This document shows positions 50,736 through 63,040 of a stretch of 64,000 nt of DNA, piece after piece; positions within the stretch are counted from its first letter, which is position 1, and each line of letters starts with the position of its first letter. Source of the DNA: Polytrichum commune (Eukaryota; Streptophyta; Polytrichopsida; Polytrichales; Polytrichaceae). The notes below the pieces were generated by a model. It had not been told where the DNA came from. It made no database searches and saw nothing but the letters and a program-made list of their open reading frames with translations. Made by a program: the position numbers and the translations under genes. The stretch is from NCBI GenBank assembly GCA_950295325.1, contig OX485807.1, positions 18,943,666-19,007,665 of the forward strand, read 5' to 3'.

Positions 50736-53700
50736 ATAGTATGTACATGATGATTACCAAATCCACATTAAGAAGGATGTAGCCATTTCCCTCTTAGTTT
50801 CCCATGTCCTCTATCATATGAGATCATCAATATGATGGAGGTACATACAACTTTCTCACATGTCCAATACTTAACGGGCTTTGAAGAAGTGCTAGGATAG
50901 GAGAAAAAGAAAAGAAAAAGGGAATGAAGGCATTCGCAAACATTACGTTAGAAACAAACAAAAACACATATGCATTTTACTTCGTAAGAAATACAATTAA
51001 CGGGGAGAAATCGACAACGACACTTTTGTGTCTAATTAGTGTGGGTTGCCATTTGGAATTACGCAGTGCTATAGCATTTTATCAAGAGTACCATTTTTTT
51101 ACCCAATTAACATAAGTACATTGTTTTGTCTGATTAGTGTGGGTTACCATTTGGAGTTTACATGTTGTTATAACATTTTAAAGAGAGTATCATAACATAA
51201 GTACTTAGTATGCATATTGAAGAATGTGATACACCTTAGCTGATAAAAAAACGATAATGTTGGTCAAAAAAAATCCATAGCCACACGTAACTCCGAATGG
51301 TAACCCACACATTAGGCAAAATAGTGTAGTCAATATGCACACCAAAGATTATGATATATTTATAGCCACACATAACTCCAAATGGTAACCCACACTAGTT
51401 AGACAATTTGGTGTAGTTACATATGAATTGGTGAGTTTGAATAATATAACGGGTTTAAAGTTAAGACTTCGGGAAAATTATCGACCCGTTTAGAATAAAC
51501 TATGGAATATTCTCTAAAAATGTCAACATGTAACCGGTTCATATTGGAAACAATAGGATCTCGATCGAATATGAACCGGTTACATGTTTCCAATATGAAA
51601 CCTCCAGCGAGACCAAAAAAACTCTATAAAATCTTTGTTGGTTTCGAGAACACTCGTGAAATGACTGACCTAAGTACCTTTGGCACAAATGCACCAGTGT
51701 TTTGTCGGCTATTGTGCTCTTTTTTTAATACCATTCATGTATATCTATCTATAATGAGGATTTTACATTTCTAATACCAGTAGTGTATAGGGTACTTGAG
51801 AGTATTTTTGTTTTCAATATCGTTCGATCCATATATTTATCATGCAATAGCCTAGGTAATATTGTCCTAGTATCAATATGGTTCAGAATGATATCATTCC
51901 ACATAACAACTTAGGCATACACAACTCGATATCAACATGTGATTGATATCACAATTTTGATATGTATAGGTTTTTTCATGCCATTGTTGATGTCGATTAT
52001 TGATACCGTGTAGTCTCACTTATATATTGAACCCAAAGTTGGAATGGACATGTGCAACATTGTGAGGGTATCAAGGTTCAACCTAGGTATCAATAAAGGT
52101 AGGTGTGTACTAGCTCATTACCTGGCCTGGATGGTAATGATCGGATACTTCAAAAGCAGTGGATGAGTGGTGGCAGGAACGAAGGAGATCATGGGAGGAG
52201 GGTTACATCGGTCAAATCCGACGGTTGAGAAAGCACATGCAACGTGGCCTCACCAAAAGCCAGAAGTTGCTTTCATCGCCCATAGACTTCTTCTCGACCA
52301 ATTTGATACCCATTAGATAGTTACAAATATACTACTGTAAAGTTTCATGATGTCATTCATAAGCTCTTGAATATTTCCAGATCGATTTAAATATCATGAC
52401 ATGAAAAATTCAATGGTGTTGCACAACATTTGTTGCCTCATAAAAGAGTTCTTACCAACAAATCCTATACAAGCAAGTATTGTAAAAAAAAAGGTGGTAG
52501 TGTAGGTGGGTCTTATATGTGGTCACTCTTCTTACTCAAAGACTTGTATTGAGTGGTAAATGAGACAAGGCTCGGAGCTTAGAATGGACACCAAAAAGAG
52601 ACGTGTTACAATGAGATCGGACTGTGTGTTGAGAATACATATAACATTTAAGGTCAATGACTAACACAATTGGGAGGTCTCTATGATCATTTGTTTTGAA
52701 ACAATCTTCAACTTTCCCTCTCATCAAGTTTTCCCAACCTTGAAATGACAATTTTCATGATTTACAATTGCTAACTAGGTTACATGAGAAGAGTTCCCAA
52801 TCTGAATTTCCAAATCATATCCTTCGGAGTTGGAAGTTCCTCATACCATGCCCAACAACTGGCCCATTGCAGTGGGAGAGTTTCCATCTCGACACGAGTT
52901 TTTACCTTGTATAAACTGAAGTGAATGGGCGCAACTATAATACATTACATTCAACGAAGTTATTGTGAATAAGATGAAAAATCCTCATTGATAATAATAA
53001 ATTTCATAAAGAGATGAAATTTCCATGTCAAGAGGGACTACTCATGCTGTCAAGAAGCAACAAGTGAACCCCAAATTAGTGTGGGCATGGTATGAGAGAA
53101 ACTCAAGTGGAGGGTGACCGGTCCAACCAGTGAAAACATATAACACCCGGTAGGTAATAGGGTACTATAGTGTACCATCTGTTCAGGGTCTGGGAACTTG
53201 GAAAAAGTCCTGAGTGGAAGACCAGGTCAAGGGCCGAGTCGGCGACCGGCTCTTCAGGTCGACCATCTGCCACGTGGCGTTCTTGGCCTCTCCGGCGCTA
53301 GATTTCACACGTGTGAGCTGAGCAGTACTGCCAGCTCAATTGACAGCTGGGTTGGCAACCCGGAGTACGGAGATGACGGGTGTGGACCAATAGTGGACCG
53401 GTTAAACTTAAAGAGGGTGAATGCATGGGTATCAATAATCAATATCATTCAATGGTATCAAAGAAACCTACCTGTGGGTATAGTACCAAATAGATATTGA
53501 TATTTGGTGGCTATCTCGAGTGAAGAGACTCTTTATATATCCAAGTTAATAAATTGGTCAGTATCCATACTAGGGCGATTTAAACTAACTATGCAAATTC
53601 TTGCATGGTTTCAAGGAGTCTCAAGTCTTTTTTTCAATTAAACCGACAGGTTAACATTAGCTTCTATCTCGCGGAGGCTATCGCACCCTGCCATTCTAGG

Positions 53701-53984
53701 GAATTAGTTGATTTGAAACCACCCTAATGTACTTTTAGTCCCACTAGCCTTTTTGGCTTCCCAGACTTTCAAATCAATTTCATTTCATTGTAAATATCCA
53801 AATGACATTTAACAAAAAGAAAAATAATGTTTGGCTCACACTTGTCTATCTATGGCAATCCCTCCCTCCATCAGAGCCAACAACTTAAGTTTGTAAGTTA
53901 GAACAATGTGGTTCTCTAAATCTCATAACTAATTTGAGATGGCTAATTGCGCAACTTGTCATTGCTTTCCAGAGCGAGGCAATT
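50736..53984. other. Repeat-rich intergenic DNA
   Basis: Holds four copies of the gtgtgggttaccatttggagtta motif (near 51041 and 51131 direct, 51289 and 51370 inverted), a 20-bp perfect hairpin at 51526-51587, an R1 copy at 52505-52860, and a GC-richer segment at 53150-53450 with a primer-binding-site-like string at 53453. No gene recognised. Confidence 0.45.
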
Positions 53985-54225
53985 ATCGCATACAAATGTA
54001 CCTCTCATCCATCCAACATAAAAAAAAAATTTGACCCCCTAGTATAGATTTGTTGTTGATTCATCTCAAATGACATCAAGTAGATTAATTTGGGATATTT
54101 AAAACCAATTCCAGTGTCAAATGAACTTGATAAAGTAATTTCAGGATGCATACTATTTTGAGGACTTATATGTTGGATGAATGAGAGGTACGCTCATGTA
54201 CAATGATTCCCTCTCTTCTTGCTTT
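53985..54225. mobile_element. MITE family M2, copy 3
   Basis: Same orientation as copy 1. Left end ttatcgcatacaaatgtacc then tctcatccatccaacat; right end gttggatgaatgagaggtac. Interior ttcatctcaaatgacatc matches copy 1. Confidence 0.7.
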
Positions 54226-56479
54226 TTGCTCACGTAGGCTTTTCAACTTGCACTCTGCACTTTGATGTCACATAGAAGTATAGACTTGTCTTTTGTTGTA
54301 CATGGGAAGTAAGTATCTCAATGCAAACATGGTGGAGTTGTTCCTCTAGTCGGGCTTGTAGTTTGTGGGATTGAGAGAGCGTGCAAATCAAGCTAAGGTA
54401 AGCGGGCCTAAGTCGGGGTACTTGTGTTAATTGGACACCTACATTTCAATGGTGTGTATCTAAAAACGAATGCCAAAAAGATGTGTGTTGCCACTAATCC
54501 AATTACATGGACATGACTTTCTCTCTCCAACTTCTTCATGGAAATGTTCAAGCCTTAAGTTGTAAAGGAGGCTGGTCTCACACTAATATGAACTACAAAC
54601 TGAGTAACGAATGCAAAAAACTCTCCTATGGATTGTGGTAGGCCCCCAACCTACCGAGCCATGGATATCAAAGAATTGATGGCAAGGCGACACATGTTCA
54701 TTACTGGACATAGTAATCAAACCATGACATGAACTTGAATTATGAGTAATAACGTGTTTCTTTGATTTCAATCAAAAATAAACATCTCAACAAAATGGTT
54801 TGTCCAACCGCTACAATTCAAGAAGGCAAGATATGCCTATCCCAATTCAAGAGAGCTCTACACATGCAACCATCAAGCCAAAACACTACGATGCAGTTTC
54901 TCAAACAAGTTATCTAGATGTGATAATTGTGTGCGTTCATACTAAGATTAATCATGGCTCCGTACCTTGCAGTAAGTGCATGAATTGGTAATTAACATCC
55001 CATGTCAAGTATCTTCTCATGATATGGACTACGCAACCACCGAGGGTCGGTAGGTTACTTGACATAAGCATTTGGATGACATGTCCTCTAGCCCTCTGAT
55101 CATCAAGATTTGCAACTATATCGAGGGCAAGGGAGGACGAGGGTTATGCTATGGGAAAGTCATCCTCTTTCTTAATTGGATGCCACCTCAAGCACCAAAT
55201 GATTATGGCTTACTTGGGATGGACCTACCATGATTTAGTAGGTAATCGTGCTTAATTTGATTTTTTAAATCTCAGACAAACACCTATATATGAGTGGTGT
55301 GTGGGTAGGTGTGGATCCAAGAAGAGAGACCAAAAAAACTTATGGGTAAAAGAGATTGTTTTACCGTCCGTGTGCTGAATTTTATTAACCGTATAGGCTC
55401 AGTTGTCAACATGAGGACCTATGTGATCATATAATGAGAGAAAGAATCTTCACTTTGATAATGAATAAGACCATTCATATGAGCTCTGGAAATTATGAGG
55501 GAAATGACTATGGGGATGAATTAAATTTGCTAATCATCTTATACTACTTAGTACTTGCATTATTTCCTATCCCCTACAAGGAATGGGCGCAAAGTGAAAA
55601 GGCATAGTTTTATAACTTCTTGGATAGGCATGAAAAGAACAAGTTTTCCAAGTTGCACCCCGGGAAACAAGCCATACTATTCCGTCCCTAAGGAAAAAAT
55701 TAAAATAATAGTTGGTTTTCATTTTAAAGACCTGCATTTGGCAAGAAAGTATTTTTGTGGTCCATTCCCATTGACTAGGTGGGGTCAACATGGGGGGGGG
55801 GGGTCTATCATAGGTGTGGCAACTACACTAAATATTCCTATTATTGTGAGCCATAATAATTTTCTAGAGCTCAAACTAATTCTCATAATGATAATTAATG
55901 TGGGCCACATTACTTATCAAACCATCCTAATTGTGCTTCTTAGAAAATCAACGTGCATGATTTTTTTCCCTTGCTACTTTTGATGTAAAATGGCTATTTT
56001 ATTTTATATAAGGTGTTGGTTGAAAGACTCAAAGAAGATTGAAGGAAAGACCTAGGGTCTTGAACCCATGTTAATTCTAACCCAACTAAAGGATTAGAGT
56101 GGGCCCATATTAATTACTTGGACACTAATTTTCCACCACAGTAATTAGGTCTATTTAATGTACCTTATGTCATCTGACCGTTTGAATAGTGACTCGGTTG
56201 CAACAAAAACTAGAATCAAGTTAATTTAAAGATTCCGCTGCTCGCCAGGTTTGAGGCATGCAACAAAACAACGGTGCTGCTTAATTATTAATGGTTGGTA
56301 ATGTGTGGTCTGGTTGCTAATTAAGCCAACATTACTCCTAATCACACTGTAATTACTTTAATCTATCTATCTAATATCCGTCACATAGATAGATAGATAG
56401 ATTAACCCTAACGCTTTGAACCTTCAGGTGTAAATACAGATTGAGCAACGGCCATAGAGCTACACTGTCTATGCCTAAT
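54226..56479. other. Intergenic DNA, no gene recognised
   Basis: Two R1 copies (54430-54490 and 55285-55480), a G12 run at about 55791, and an inverted ATCT/AGAT microsatellite pair at 56360-56404. The 142-codon plus frame at 55555-55983 is AT-driven, shows no domain, and runs through the poly-G run. Confidence 0.4.
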
Positions 56480-56740
56480 TTAGTGTCACATGTGTAATTG
56501 TGTCACTTACCCTATTTTGAGGCCTATGCTAGGTCATATTAATGATCAACAACTTTATTATTAATGTTACTTCATGATATTTGGCGTTCAAGTGCACTTA
56601 TGAAGGTCTTGGCATGAGTATCTTCAATAGTATTATGAGGTGTATGTTACACAATGGTCTACAAGTTGACTGAAGTATATACAAATGACACTCGGCATTA
56701 GTATGCTCAAGGATATCTTCCTCTTGGATACTAGAGTGTA
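56480..56740 (-). repeat. Inverted relative of the 48959-49470 MITE
   Basis: The reverse complement aligns with ~49200-49470: both contain tgtgacactaaat at one end, then ggtaagtgacac, gttgttgatcat, and cttgaacgccaa or close variants. The distal end is missing or too diverged to place. Confidence 0.65.
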
Positions 56741-57060
56741 AACCCTAACATTACGAAACCCAAATGTGTTAACTCCAGCCCGGACTCCGAGGCGTGGCAG
56801 ACCCGCGTCAGTCCTCGAAACCTGCACATCGTGACCCGGGCGGTTTTGGTTCCCCTACCGGTGCTCCCAGCATCCACGTTGTCATCTTGCGCAGCCAACC
56901 TGTCACACCGGCCACGCTGTAGCAGCAGCCACCCTGTCACCCAAGCCCCCCCCCCCATGCCGCCATGGTGTCATGACCATGGCTTCACTCACCCATGCCT
57001 TCACGAAACCCATCCATGCGGTGATGGGATGGAATCCTCGGGGAGTGCGAGCAACTCCAC

Positions 57061-57070
57061 CTTATAAAAG
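57061..57070 (+). promoter_or_regulatory. Candidate TATA box for the 58.7-62.5 kb gene
   Basis: CTTATAAAAG on the plus strand, about 45 bases before a 14-bp perfect hairpin (57111-57124 with 57154-57167). A good donor, GAAG/GTGAGT at about 57267, follows, which would suit a spliced 5' leader. It is 1.7 kb upstream of the first ATG, so the link to that gene is an inference. Confidence 0.35.
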
Positions 57071-57932
57071 TGCAGCTCACCCACCCCGACTCCTTTTTGT
57101 AACCTAGACACTCCATCATTGTTGTTGCAATGGAGTGTGAAGCGATGCCTCATCAACAATGATGGAGTGAGGGATTGCCAGCGGAGGAGCTCACTTTGGA
57201 GGGAGCGTTGCGGCAGAGGAGCGCACTTTGGAGTGCAGTCTGGTCACACAGGTGGTTACAGAGAAGGTGAGTGCTTCCCTTTCTTTTTCCAAACATCCAA
57301 TCAACCATCGTTTCACAGTGATTGGATGTTACTCATTTCCTGGATAGTCAAGGGTTAGCGCGCATTGGAGTGTCCTTTCATTTGTGATGGTTTAGATACA
57401 TAATGATGTGATGTGGAAGGTCCCGCAATGATGTCTGTAACTTACTCATATCCTGAAAAATTGCGTTTTGGGGCGCACTGGAGTGTGTGTTAGGGTGTGA
57501 AGTGATGTGATGATGTGATGAATGCTGATGAGAGAGATCGCTGATGAGAGAGATCATGCACTCACGATTTCGATGCACTCAATTTGCCTGCATGTCCTAG
57601 TTTGGAATCATGCCAGTCATGTTACACATGGCATGATTCCATTATGCAATTTCTGATTGCCGCCTACTGTGGATTCAAGTTCATCTGCGACTGCTATGGT
57701 CTTCCCCTTTGGAGGCAGACAGAGTCAGCGACGCCTGCCTGTTCGCCGCACGGAGCTCAGAGGTGCAGGAGCGGAGCGGTTTGCAAGTAGTGGTTACAAG
57801 GAGCGGACGGCATCAACGGATCGCGATCCATGTAACATGCCGCATTTTTTTTTTTTGCTGCACATTTTTTGTTTTACGCTATTTCTACGTGGCAACGATT
57901 GTGGTTCTCTTATGTTTGCATAGTCTTCAGAC

Positions 57933-58540
57933 TATGTGCGGCACTTTTTTCGCGCCGAGCAGTGACATATTCCCAAATTGCATAGGCACGTGGATGTTTA
58001 GGGTGGGGGGATCTTTAGTCGATGTCGTTCCTGGGCGATCTCCTCTGTTCTTAGGCCCATAAATTGTCAAAAACACTTGCTTCACTTGCATACGGCTTTA
58101 GGTCAAGAGTTTAGGGCGCTTCTCCGCTCTTGAGTCTGTGTGCGGAATTTTTTTCTCTTGGGACAGTGACATACAAACAAATGGCATCGGCACGTGCATG
58201 TTTAGGGTGTAGGGATCTTTACTGGACGTTGTTCCTGGGCGATGTCCTCTGTGCTTAGGCCTACAAAGTGTTCGAAGCACTTGCTTCGCTTGCATACGGC
58301 TTTAGTTTCAGGGTTTATGGCGCTTTCTCCGCTCTTGAGTCTGTGTGCGGCACTTTTTTCGCTTGGAACAGTGACATACAGACAAATGGCGCCCAACGTG
58401 CATGTTTAGGGTGCAGGGATCTTTAGTCGACGTCGTTCCTGGGCGATCTCCTCTGTGCTGTGTCTTAGAAAGTGTTCGAAGCACTTGCTTCGTTTGCATA
58501 CGGCTTTAGTTTCAGTTCTTATGGCGCTTTCTCCGCTCGC
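57933..58540 (+). repeat. Three tandem copies of a ~204-bp unit
   Basis: The anchor t(g/a)tgtgcgg occurs at 57933, 58137 and 58342. Each unit contains catgtttagggtg, gttcctgggcgat, cacttgctt and gcatacggcttta, and ends near tctccgctc. Units 2 and 3 are the more alike. Short minus-strand frames in the units resemble each other because the DNA is repeated; I do not call them genes. The array ends about 200 bp before the first ATG of the next gene, in a promoter or 5'-leader position. Confidence 0.85.
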
Positions 58541-58747
58541 CTGGCACCGCAATACTGTGCAATACACTGTCGTTGCAGTGTGTACGACTTAGGGAGATTT
58601 AGTGGACGCGGAGCACTCTGCAATACAGTGTGATGGGTTGGGTTCTAGGGGTTAGGGATGGTAGACCAGTATAGAGCTAAGACAACTATAATCGCCTGCT
58701 TTAGGGTATAATAAGGTTTTAGGATCAGGTTCTTCACGTTGTTGGCC

Positions 58748-61700
58748 ATGGCCGTGGGCGTGATTCCATGGACGGAGGGACAGAATCTAACAGCTTTGTT
58801 TCTTGCCATTGACCTCCATTGTGGCTTGCACAGGATGGATGCCGAGGGTGAAGCGCCCCGGCCTGACGATGACAAGGTGACGTATTTCGTGAACAGAGAT
58901 TCCCAAGGCTGGGTGCAGCAAACAGTGAGGAGGCGCGTCTACATCGAATTGAAGTTAGAATGCACTCGCCATAGATCTCGGGATGGGCAGAAGGCTCGCG
59001 ACGACTGGTTGTGCGTCTACTGTCGCAGCTCCTTCCCCAGCAAATTGCGACTGACTGATCATCGAGTGGGTGGGTGCCCGTCTGGACCCGTGTCTCCAAG
59101 TGGCAAAAAATTGGAGCTCCCAGTCTACCCCAACCTCAAGAATGCCAAACAAGGGAAAGATCTAAAAGCTGCATTGCAACAAGGTGAGCGGTCGCTGTGG
59201 GACCTATTGCAAGACAATTCTATATGGCTGGAGCTGAATCCCGAGCTGAAGGATGCGTCCTCCCCCCCAGCTGGAGCGAGAGTGCATGTGCGGCGCTTCA
59301 TGGAGCCCACAATCGAACATTTGACGGCTTCCCACCTTACAAAGGCAGGAGGGGAGCAATCGAGGGCGCGACCACCACGGTCTCCCATGCGCAAGACTGC
59401 TCAACCCGCGGCATCAGACTTTGTTGATCTAGGGGATGACGGCCCCGATGACGCCGAGCCGCCTGCTTCTCGACCAAAGAAGCGCTCTCACGCCAACATG
59501 GAGGAGGGCCATCGGGTTAGCTACTCCGCTCGGCAGTTCCAACCTCCGCCCAAGAGACAACACCCACAACCTGCCCGACGAACGGCACGTCCTCAACCAC
59601 AACCGCCTCCCCACCCCATTCAGGTGACGCCCCTCCAGTCACGTAGCCCATCTCCAGATAGGATGGCCATCTTGGCTACTCCTTCTCCCGTTCCTCATGC
59701 TGCCCCTACGCCACCTGATACCCCTGTCCCTCCCATGGAGAGCCCAATAGGTGTACCTGATAGTGCAATGGGGCTGAGGAAGGAGCGACAGGCGTTCTAC
59801 GTGAGAGCCGCAACTTCAGCAAGAGGGTCCGTGAAGATGGACATCCCCAAACCATGCTTGAGGCCGCCAATTCAACCCCCAGGTTTGTATCATTTGATGC
59901 CATGTGGCTTGTTGAATTTTGATATGGATTGCGGCGATTTCCACGCTTTTCAGGAGGATGTTGAGGGTTGGAAGAACGATCCAGGATTCATGGACAGGCT
60001 GTTTGCTGCCTATGATAGATTTTACTCGCCTACACATCAGGTACATGCTTTCCCTTCCTTGCAATTTCAAGTGGGCGGGTTTATGTGTTGTAACCTGGGA
60101 TAGGTATAGATGTACGTCGGATATCACCTCAACATGTAAGTGACCAGAGTTTGATTTCAGTGTTTCATTTGTGAGTTTAATTTCATGGTTTAATTTCTGA
60201 CTTTCATTTCAGAGTTGCATTTGAGTTTCATTTGAGTTTCAAACCAACTTCGTTTCTGTTTCATTTCAGAGTTTTTAGAGTTTAATTTCAGACATTCATT
60301 TCAGCTTGGTTTCAGGGTTTCATTTCAGCGTCATTTCAGGGTTTCATTTAAGATTTTCATTTATGTGTTGCAATGTAGAGTTTCATTTCATAGTTTCCTT
60401 TGAGATTTTCATTTCAGGATTTCGTTTCAGTGTTTCAGAGTTTCATTTAAGCTTCATCTCATATTCGAGGAGAACAACTAAATGTGATGTCAGTGTTTGA
60501 TGATATAGGGGTTATCAGATTAAGAGGCAAGGAACCAGAGTATGAATGTATTGATTTTGAATTTGATGTCAGGACACATATGAGTCAGGAGGTTTTTAGT
60601 TTCATGTGTTTGAATGAATATGGAACCAATGTGATACACTTATGCATTTTGAGGTTTCTGATGATCAGGTGGTTGAAGTGTTGTGCTCAGTTTAGGGGTT
60701 TGCTGTAGGGAGTTGGAAATTATGCAGTAGCCCGCATGTAGTCAGATATGATTCAATGAATATGTAATCAATGTTCATGATAGAAGGATTTTGATGTCTG
60801 TAGGCCTGGTTTCAGTGCTTATGAGATTTATGTTATTAATGGAATTCGACAAATATCAGACTTGTAACATGGTAGAGTGTGTTCATGGTACACTACAATT
60901 TGTAACCAGGGTATTGTGTGTGATGATGCAGGCTAAACCTAATATTGGGCCAACAATTATGCAGAGTGTTGTGGGTACAATGAGCCTTGTTGATGACGTT
61001 GCCGCGCTAACGACTGAAATTGATGCTCTATGCGACTACATCCAGCACGCTTGCAACATGCGCGAGGTGATCAAGCAACGCAAGCAGTGGGATGAGGACC
61101 GCCAGGCAAAAATTAGCGATGCCATTGCGAAGGCCATGAAGGAATGGGACGATGAGCACTACCCGCGGTTGCTGAAAGCCACATGGGGATGGCACCCATT
61201 CTATGTTTCATTTGTTTCTAACCCTTTAAGCCTCCACTTCAGACCTTCATACCCTTTGCATCACTCAGTGGTTGAGGGTTCCCATGTGCATGCTTTGCTC
61301 GTGAACCATCCCAGCGTTCAGAGGGTTTACCCTGTGCCATGGTGTGTGCTTCTGCTTCGTTGCTTCTTGAAATACCATAGCTTGTCGCCCCCTCTCATCT
61401 CGCACCCACATAGTGGTGGCACTGACGACAACGTTAGGGAGTGGTTAAGGCTCGCCGAAGACATCGACGGATCGGGTTCACGTGCATGGCGTTTGGCCAA
61501 AACTTACTTGAAACATGAAGGTTTTTTGATGTTTGCAGGTGCCAGATCGGTGGACACCCAACATGAATGGGTTGCTGAAGTGGAAGAAGCTTGGTCCCAA
61601 TTGAGTAAGCCTACTCCGGCATGGTGGGCAGAGTTGCGAGGGTGGTGCAATTCCACCCAAATCAGGGCAATCCAGGACATGGCCTTCCACGACAAGAAGG

Positions 61701-62540
61701 CTTGGCTCAATGCGTGGGTGATTCGTGACCGTCCGAAGACACCTTCGCCCCAGCTCGCATGTTACGAGCGTTGGCTTAGACATCGAGAGGACCTGGACAT
61801 CGGATACATCCTTGCAAGACCAGGTTAGAAAACACTTGTCATTCGAGTGACATGCTGCCCCCCTTTCATGTACCCATTCCCAATCTCTTGAACACTAACC
61901 ATTCCCATGTGTTGATGTCGGAGCAGATGTCATGGTCCCGTCGTTGGAGCGTACTGAATACATGTTGGAGCTTCGTGGCATTGCGGACAACATTGTTAGG
62001 GAACGTTTGGAGCACTCGGAGGTGCATCCCCTAACTCATAGTGGGCCAGCAGCAAATGACTCTTCCTGCGAGGTGGCGCAGTCACATCCTGAATCACCAA
62101 CTCACATAGGCACTTCGGCGAAGGCAGCTGGGTCGGAGCATGTGCTGCCTTCGGTGGAGACACAGTCTGTTGTTGATGGGAAGGAGTCTCAGCGTATGCC
62201 CGGCGGCGTGGATGTTGAGCCCGCTTTTCACATACCCATGACGCAGGCGAAGAGTCTTGAAGACTTGCCCAGTCAACTGGACTTTGACTGGCAAGATTCG
62301 GTGTCGCAGATAGCCACTCCCGCCCTAGGTGCAGCTCGTAACCTGGATGGAGAGCTGGACGGTGTTGGCACTCCCCAAAGTGTCGCGGAGCCAATATCAG
62401 TGGGCATGGACACATTCGTGGAGGTTTCGCAAATCGCGGAGGAGGCCGTCCGGGATGTCATGCCGCAACCATCCGCACCAGTGCCAACACCATTGCCAAC
62501 AACAACGGACGTGGTTGATGCTGATGCTTCCATAATATAG
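58748..62540 (+). CDS. Unrecognised 3-exon protein with a C2HC zinc-finger-like motif
   Basis: I do not recognise the family. Exon model: 58748-60040, 60932-61823, 61927-62540, with GT-AG joins and phases 0 and 1 that agree, 932 aa. The N-terminal part has C-x2-C-x12-H-x4-C (CVYCRSSFPSKLRLTDHRV then GGC; Cys89, Cys92, His105, Cys110), then LELPVYPNLKNAKQGKDLK, then a long Pro/Arg/Ser-rich linker. Exon 2 opens with a charged, probably helical segment (EWDDEHYPRLLKATWGW) and has Trp-rich blocks (EVEEAWSQLSKPTPAWWAEL; WLRHREDLDIGYI). Exon 3 is acidic and Ser/Thr/Pro-rich. The start could also be the ATG near 58833. Bases 61205-61413 in exon 2 read as poorer protein and might be an intron I could not place. 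The layout suggests a nucleic-acid-binding or element-encoded protein; that is inference. Confidence 0.6.
60140..60460 (+). repeat. TTTCATTTCAG-rich intronic array
   Basis: About eleven TTTCAG hexamers and many GTTTCATTT words lie within ~310 bases of the 60041-60931 intron. TTTCAG is also a consensus 3' splice-site string. The array gives no protein in any frame. Confidence 0.75.
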
Positions 62541-63040
62541 GTTCAGTTTACTGTTACAATGCAGGGTTCAGACTTGTAAACTTTGGTCCAATTTGTGTCC
62601 CCACTGGAAGCTTCCTTTTCACCTAGAAGGATGAACATGTTGTAACATGTTGTAGCCTACAAGCCTACATCCCTTTATGAAGTTGTAACAAAGTTGCTGT
62701 TTACGCACTTGTTTATGTTTTTGTTTATGTTTTGGTTGTGAATTTGATGTTCCAAAAAATGCACATGTGTTCTTCCGCTCCCTCACAATGCTAATATCAT
62801 TCCGCAAAGCACACTTGGGACATGTAACGACGGCCAATTCGCATAACCAAACAAACATTCAGATCAAGACATGTTACTGCGCATACAAGTAAGAAAATAA
62901 GCACATAGTTGGTGTTTACTTAGCCATCATTTGAGGAGTCTTCACATGCTTACAGTCCTACGGAGCACAAACGACTCTGTACGTATGCTACTATGTAACA
63001 CGCAATGGGAGACTACGGCGCCCAACTTGGCCTGAAAACT

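Noticed and set aside
53198-53500. 100-codon plus frame
   Set aside because: GC-rich segment interpreted as a possible LTR remnant; no protein motif.
58098-58499. Related minus-strand frames (QAKQVLRTL... type)
   Set aside because: They repeat only because the DNA is a 204-bp tandem array; no start context or codon conservation beyond the nucleotide similarity.
58739-58747. Upstream TTG as the start of the 58.7 kb gene
   Set aside because: Non-ATG start in a nuclear plant gene is unlikely; the first ATG at 58748 (or 58833) is preferred.
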